NCBI GenBank assembly: GCA_964459805.1
Contig: CAYWOD010000008.1
Location: 1 to 35,946, forward strand
Direction: 5' to 3'
DNA length: 35,946 bases
Source of the DNA: DAOVRL01 sp964459805
GTDB taxonomy: Bacteria; Planctomycetota; Phycisphaerae; Sedimentisphaerales; Anaerobacaceae
This document shows, in pieces, positions 32,045 to 35,946 of the stretch. Within the stretch, counting starts at the first letter, position 1; each line of letters begins with the position of its first letter. Both the position numbers and the translations under genes were made by a program. Under the pieces are notes generated by a model, which saw only the letters and a list, made by a program, of their open reading frames with translations, had not been told where the DNA came from and made no database searches.

Positions 32045-33025
32045 ATGTCTGACGGCAGGGAGGTGCGTTTTGTAATTGCGGGTCTTATATGTGTTGTCCT
32101 GTTGCTTTCCTGCGGCTGCCGGCAGCGCGACAAACCGGTTGATTTGTACCTGGACGGCATACTGCTGACGGAGTACGACGAAGACGAAAAGGCTATCGAG
32201 AAGCTCAACGACGCCGTGAAGATAGACAAGGATTTTGCGTATGCTTATTCTGTGCTCGGTCAGGTCTATGAGAAGATGGCCGATTACCCCAACAGCGCCG
32301 CTTCTTACGAGAAGGCCACCGAAATCAATCCCTGGTCTTTCAAGGACTTTTTCAACCTCGGACGGATTTATCAGATTATGAAGGAGCTGGCAAAGGCGGT
32401 GGATGCGTACGCCAGGGCCTGCGAGATCGATCCTGAGCATCTCGAGGCGCATATCAAAGCGGCAAGATGCTACGTTGAGCTGGAGGACTACGAAGGGGCG
32501 TTGAGCTTCGGCCGGCGAGCCGAAGAGATTGACCCGAACGTTGGTGAGGTACAGATGCTGCTTGCCGATATTTACCGCTGGCAAGAGGACTACGAGGAAG
32601 CAATTCGCTCCTACAAGCGCGTGCTGGAGACGGACAGCAACAACCCCGAGGCAATGACTTCCCTGGCGATTGTCTATTTGAGGATCAATCTCTACGAGCC
32701 TGCAAAAGAGCTGTTGACATTGACTATCCAGGCCCAGCCGGACAACGCCAAGGCCTATCAATACCTCGGATATTGCCATCTCAAACTAAATGACGTAGAT
32801 AGCGCTATCGAAGCTTACGCCGCTGCAGTTCGAATAGATGATAAAGGTTGGGAGCCCTTGAGGGCCCTGGGGGTTGCCTATATGCTCAAGGCAATTGCCG
32901 CCGATGATGAGAGCTTAAAGCAAAAAGCTATCGAGCATTGGCGTGCGTCTCTGGAGATCGAACCTGAACAGTCCAACAGCCAAACGCTGCTCCGGCTCAT
33001 ACAGAAATACTCGAAAGATGGATAA
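32045..33025 (+). CDS. TPR-repeat lipoprotein (pilotin-like candidate)
   Basis: 326 residues from ATG 32045, with AGGCAGGG just upstream. The N terminus is a lipoprotein signal: hydrophobic FVIAGLICVVLLLSCGC with a lipobox ending at the first Cys. About seven TPR repeats follow (from about 45), including EKATEINPWSFKDFFNLGRI and EEAIRSYKRVLETDSNNPEA. The last ~120 residues (AYQYLGYCHLKLNDVDSAIEAY, then LGVAYMLKAIA and EHWRASLEIEP) align without gaps to the tail of the secretins at 15160 and 16976, about 67 of 121 identical by eye. TPR lipoproteins such as PilF/PilW pilot secretins to the outer membrane, so a role with those secretins is a reasonable inference, not shown. lspA follows by 52 bp. 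Confidence 0.85.
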   Translation: MSDGREVRFVIAGLICVVLLLSCGCRQRDKPVDLYLDGILLTEYDEDEKAIEKLNDAVKIDKDFAYAYSVLGQVYEKMADYPNSAASYEKATEINPWSFKDFFNLGRIYQIMKELAKAVDAYARACEIDPEHLEAHIKAARCYVELEDYEGALSFGRRAEEIDPNVGEVQMLLADIYRWQEDYEEAIRSYKRVLETDSNNPEAMTSLAIVYLRINLYEPAKELLTLTIQAQPDNAKAYQYLGYCHLKLNDVDSAIEAYAAAVRIDDKGWEPLRALGVAYMLKAIAADDESLKQKAIEHWRASLEIEPEQSNSQTLLRLIQKYSKDG

Positions 33026-33077
33026 ACAGTGCCGGGTTTGCAGCAGCTAATCGATACGACCGACTGAACAATTGCTT

Positions 33078-33692
33078 ATGACAGAGTTGAGAACAGGCCA
33101 AAGCAACACGCGACCACCTTGGGGCATCCTATCCCGCATTTCGCATTTCACGTCCCGCCACGCTTCACGTGAGAGATTACCCGGTGCGAAGTCCCAGCTT
33201 ACGTTCTGGACGTTGCTGGTCGGTGGTCTGGCATTGGATTTATGGAGCAAGAAAGAGGTTTTTGACCGGCTGACTGATCCTCATAGCTTTATTGTTGTTA
33301 TAGATGGGTTACTAAATCTGGTACGCGCAGAGAACAACGGCGCGGCGTTCGGGATATGTGCGGGCCAGCCCTTTTATCTTGCAGCAGCTTCGGTCGTCGC
33401 GCTGGTGATTGTCCTTGTGTACTTTTTGTTTTCGGGAGCAAGGCAGAAGCTGGTCCAGGTTGCCCTGGGTCTGCTTGCGGCGGGGATTTGCGGCAATCTG
33501 TACGATCGAGTCTTCAATGAAGGTTATGTCCGGGACTTCATCGATGTCTATATCAAGGTCTTTGGGGCCGAACGTCATTGGCATACGTTCAACGTCGCGG
33601 ACGCTTTGCTTTGCATCGGAGTCGGGCTGCTGGTCGTCTGGACCGGCACTACGGGGAAGTCATCTCAAAAACGTGCTCAGCAACATAAATAG
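33078..33692 (+). CDS. lspA: Lipoprotein signal peptidase (signal peptidase II)
   Basis: 204 residues from ATG 33078. The catalytic aspartates are in GNLYDRVFNEGYVRDFIDVY and FNVADALLCIG, and NNGAAFGI is the conserved loop before the third helix. Four membrane segments are present. It cleaves the signal peptide of lipid-modified prolipoproteins. The first ~37 residues (rich in R, S, H and T) precede the usual start of homologues and may not be conserved; TTG 33072 is also possible. It follows the TPR lipoprotein gene and is probably cotranscribed with it. The last 44 bp overlap the converging DUF151 gene. Confidence 0.9.
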   Translation: MTELRTGQSNTRPPWGILSRISHFTSRHASRERLPGAKSQLTFWTLLVGGLALDLWSKKEVFDRLTDPHSFIVVIDGLLNLVRAENNGAAFGICAGQPFYLAAASVVALVIVLVYFLFSGARQKLVQVALGLLAAGICGNLYDRVFNEGYVRDFIDVYIKVFGAERHWHTFNVADALLCIGVGLLVVWTGTTGKSSQKRAQQHK

Positions 33693-34044
33693 GGGCATCG
33701 CACGCTACACCCAGGGCAATCGCGTCGGAGGGACGGGAATCAACCTCGACGGTCTGGCCGTTCAGGCTAAGGTGTATCTTCGCATAAAACGTATGGTGGC
33801 GCAGATCATTTATCACAATCTTTTCCAATTTCGCGCCGAGCTCTTCAATTACGCTGCCCAACAAGTCGTGTGTCATCGGGCGGGGGGGCTTGATGCCTTT
33901 TAATCGGCGGTCGATGGCGAGAATCTCGACTATGCCTATGACAATTGGGAAACTGCGATTGCCATTCCGCTCTTTTATGACGATTACCTGCTGGTCGGAT
34001 TGCTCGTCAATGATTATGCGTGAGAGTTCGGCTTCCATTTCCAT
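33649..34044 (-). CDS. Bifunctional nuclease-family protein (DUF151)
   Basis: 131 residues. The signature of the family is VEVDSRPSDAIALGVACDAPIYVAEHVFE at the C terminus, with FPIVIGIVEILAI and RPMTHDLLGSVIEELG before it. Plant and bacterial members have been described as RNase/DNase, but the cellular role in bacteria is uncertain. It starts 21 bp after valS stops (AAGGCGG upstream of the ATG), so it is probably cotranscribed with valS. Its 3' end overlaps the lspA 3' end on the opposite strand by 44 bp. Confidence 0.88.
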   Translation of the reverse strand: MEMEAELSRIIIDEQSDQQVIVIKERNGNRSFPIVIGIVEILAIDRRLKGIKPPRPMTHDLLGSVIEELGAKLEKIVINDLRHHTFYAKIHLSLNGQTVEVDSRPSDAIALGVACDAPIYVAEHVFEMTSP

Positions 34045-34065
34045 TTTGGCACCGCCTTTTCGATA

Positions 34066-35946
34066 TCAACCATCCAATTCCGCGAGGTGTTTGTCTATGT
34101 TCCTTAACTGTTCCGAGAGTTCAGTTAGCCTCTCTCTGGCCTGGGCTACGACTTCCGGCTTGGCCTTGTTGACAAAGTTCGTATTGCTCAGCTTGCCCTC
34201 GGCCCCCGCCTTGGCCTCTTCTATTTTGTCCTTTTGCTTCCGCAGCTTCCGGCGCTCGGCATCCGGATCAATCGCATCATGTACATATATTTCTGTCGCC
34301 TCGGCAATACCAACGGCGGCATTGGCGGGTTTTGCGATGTCCGCCCCGGCCTTGAATTCTTTCACGCTCGCTAATTGCTCGATGAGCGAGGAGTTACGAT
34401 TTAAGATATCAACGTGCTCCTGCTGCGACTTGGCGGACACTTGTAGTAGTTCTTTTGGCGCTATGTTCCTGTCGTTCCTGATATCCCGCACGGTCCTGAT
34501 TGCAGCTTGTATGATTTCAATCTCTTTCTCTGCACCGCCGTCCCTCAATCCGTCAATTCTTCGGGGCCATTCGGCAATGACCAAAGCGTCGGAAGTCTTT
34601 GCATCCGCTATGCCCTGAAGATGACGCACCGGAGCGACCTGATTTAGTTTCTGGAAAATCCCCTCAGTGATAAAGGGCACAAACGGGTGCAGCAAGCGCA
34701 GCGTCTGGTCCAGAACAAAGGCCAGGACGTTTTGAGTAATCGGCTTTTGCTCCTCGTTCTGCATTTGGAACTTGGCCCATTCGAGATACCAGTCACAGAA
34801 ATCATTCCAGAAGAACCTGTAAAGGCTCGTCATCGGCTCGCTGAACTTAAACGCCTCCAGCGACCCCGTGACCTCGGCGATTGTCTTAGCCAGCCGCGAG
34901 AGAATCCATTTATCTGTAATACCCAGTTGCTCAGCGTTGAATTTGGCCGAATCGATGCCATCGAGATTCATCAAGGCGAAGCGCGAGGCGTTCCAGAGCT
35001 TATTGCAGAAATTTCGACCGATATCAAACTTCGGCGAAGTATTGGCCACTCGACCGTCGGGAAGCGTCATTTGCGCCACCGGCATCCGGATATCCTGCGT
35101 ATCCGTAGTCATACTGGCTAACGTAAATCGCATCGCATCGGCGCCGTGGCTGTCGATAGCCACTAAGGGGTCGATGCCATTGCCTAAACTCTTGGACATC
35201 TTGCGTCCCTCGCCATCCTGTATCATCGCGTGGATATACACGTCTCTAAACGGAATATCCCCGACGCAATACTGACCCATCATCAGCATCCGCGAGACCC
35301 AAAGCGTAATAATCTCCCGCGCTGTGCAAAGCACATCGCCAGGATAAAACGTTTCAACCTCCGGCGTATCATCCGGCCAACCCATCGTACTAAAAGGCCA
35401 CAACGCCGACGAAAACCAAGTATCAAGCACGTCAGTGTCCCGCTCAATACTGGAGATTAGACTTCTTAACTCGCCGGTTTGATTAAATGCTTTCTCGCCA
35501 AACTCCTTCTTGAATTGATCGTTCTCAGCTCCGTATTTTGCTCTTTCTCTCGTGCCGACGCTCGGGTGGTTACGCTCCGGGCTGAGAATCTTGGTTAGAA
35601 GATCAAGAGCATTGTCTGCTTTTTTGCTTTTGGCGCACACGTAGATTGGATACCTGCCTTCAATTGCCCATTCCGATTGATAGTAGTGGACGAATTCTCT
35701 CACCCCACACAATTCGAGGAATCTGCCAAACTGCGTATCAAACTTATGTCTTATCCCTTCTTGTATTGCGTCATCCCTTTCATAGGGGGATGCACTGGCT
35801 GCACGTGTGAGCGTGATCGTCCACACTGGTATTCTATGTCCCCACCAGAGCTGTCTGCTGATAGGCCAGTCCCGGAGGCTTTCGAGCCAGGTTTGGTATG
35901 TTTTGGCGTAGCGTTCGGGGATGATTATCAGGCGACCGTCGAGCAG
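34066..35946 (-). CDS. valS: Valyl-tRNA synthetase (5' part outside window)
   Basis: The frame is open to the window edge, so only the C-terminal ~626 residues are visible. They begin within the catalytic core, LRDWPISRQLWWGHRIPVW. DVLDTWFSSALWPFSTMGW, TAREIITLWVSRM and KMSKSLGNGIDPL follow, then the anticodon-binding helices (FWNDFCDWYLEWAK) and the C-terminal coiled coil ending in LRNIDKHLAELDG. Between RIPVW and DVLDTW lie about 140 residues where E. coli ValRS has about 30, with YPIYVCAKSKKADNALDLL in the middle. This is an enlarged insertion in the catalytic fold. The enzyme charges tRNA-Val. The HIGH motif and most of the editing domain are beyond the window. Confidence 0.95.
   Translation of the reverse strand: MLDGRLIIIPERYAKTYQTWLESLRDWPISRQLWWGHRIPVWTITLTRAASASPYERDDAIQEGIRHKFDTQFGRFLELCGVREFVHYYQSEWAIEGRYPIYVCAKSKKADNALDLLTKILSPERNHPSVGTRERAKYGAENDQFKKEFGEKAFNQTGELRSLISSIERDTDVLDTWFSSALWPFSTMGWPDDTPEVETFYPGDVLCTAREIITLWVSRMLMMGQYCVGDIPFRDVYIHAMIQDGEGRKMSKSLGNGIDPLVAIDSHGADAMRFTLASMTTDTQDIRMPVAQMTLPDGRVANTSPKFDIGRNFCNKLWNASRFALMNLDGIDSAKFNAEQLGITDKWILSRLAKTIAEVTGSLEAFKFSEPMTSLYRFFWNDFCDWYLEWAKFQMQNEEQKPITQNVLAFVLDQTLRLLHPFVPFITEGIFQKLNQVAPVRHLQGIADAKTSDALVIAEWPRRIDGLRDGGAEKEIEIIQAAIRTVRDIRNDRNIAPKELLQVSAKSQQEHVDILNRNSSLIEQLASVKEFKAGADIAKPANAAVGIAEATEIYVHDAIDPDAERRKLRKQKDKIEEAKAGAEGKLSNTNFVNKAKPEVVAQARERLTELSEQLRNIDKHLAELDG

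Noticed and set aside
31997..32779. 260-codon open frame on the minus strand opposite the TPR lipoprotein gene
   Set aside because: Antisense shadow produced by TPR codon use; no domain and no start signal.

Overview
The window looks like a chromosomal piece of a diderm bacterium of the Planctomycetota, most likely a Phycisphaerae-type lineage. This is inferred from gene content: a CotH-kinase/lamin-tail surface protein, a 'CEGTG'-type DksA homologue, kdsA and a secretin (both implying an outer membrane), and a large nucleoside-sugar dehydratase. There is one run of 100 N (16789-16888), so the sequence is a scaffold, probably a metagenome assembly. No rRNA, tRNA or CRISPR array was seen.

Layout. 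(1) 1-6029, plus strand: the 3' part of a CotH/lamin-tail protein, then, after a good promoter, a tight set of VTC-domain protein, DUF4956 membrane protein and HlyD-like adaptor. (2) 6095-14621, minus strand: hisF alone with its own promoter; xerC with a clear terminator; a small unknown gene; and a close-packed row leuS - CYTH protein - diacylglycerol kinase-like - kdsA - radical SAM. (3) 14622-18970, plus strand: a strong extended -10 promoter, a long leader, and two tandem, mosaically identical genes for a secretin with a C-terminal TPR domain. (4) 19026-23186, minus strand: DksA-like, YacG, a multi-pass membrane protein and a FlaA1/CapD-type dehydratase. (5) 23419-28052, minus strand: mutL translationally coupled to a BtuF-BtuC-BtuD-like importer. 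(6) 28250-29855, plus strand: a small restriction-modification-like island with a truncated methyltransferase. (7) 29972-31546, minus strand: gpmI. (8) 31684-31919: a MITE-like element with an 8-bp target duplication. (9) 32045-33692, plus strand: a TPR lipoprotein whose C-terminal third matches the secretin tail, followed by lspA. (10) 33649-35946, minus strand: a DUF151 nuclease-family gene and the 3' part of valS.

How the genes may work together. The most interesting connection is between the two secretin-TPR genes and the TPR lipoprotein 13 kb away. About 120 residues of TPR are roughly 55% identical by eye, which suggests that a pilotin-like TPR module exists both as a lipoprotein and fused to the secretin. 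The lipoprotein gene lies next to lspA, the enzyme that would mature it. The CotH-VTC-DUF4956-HlyD row is a second candidate for an incompletely understood envelope system. Most other genes are housekeeping. Several promoters close to the sigma70 consensus (TTGACA, 16-18 bp, TATAAT) can be read by eye.
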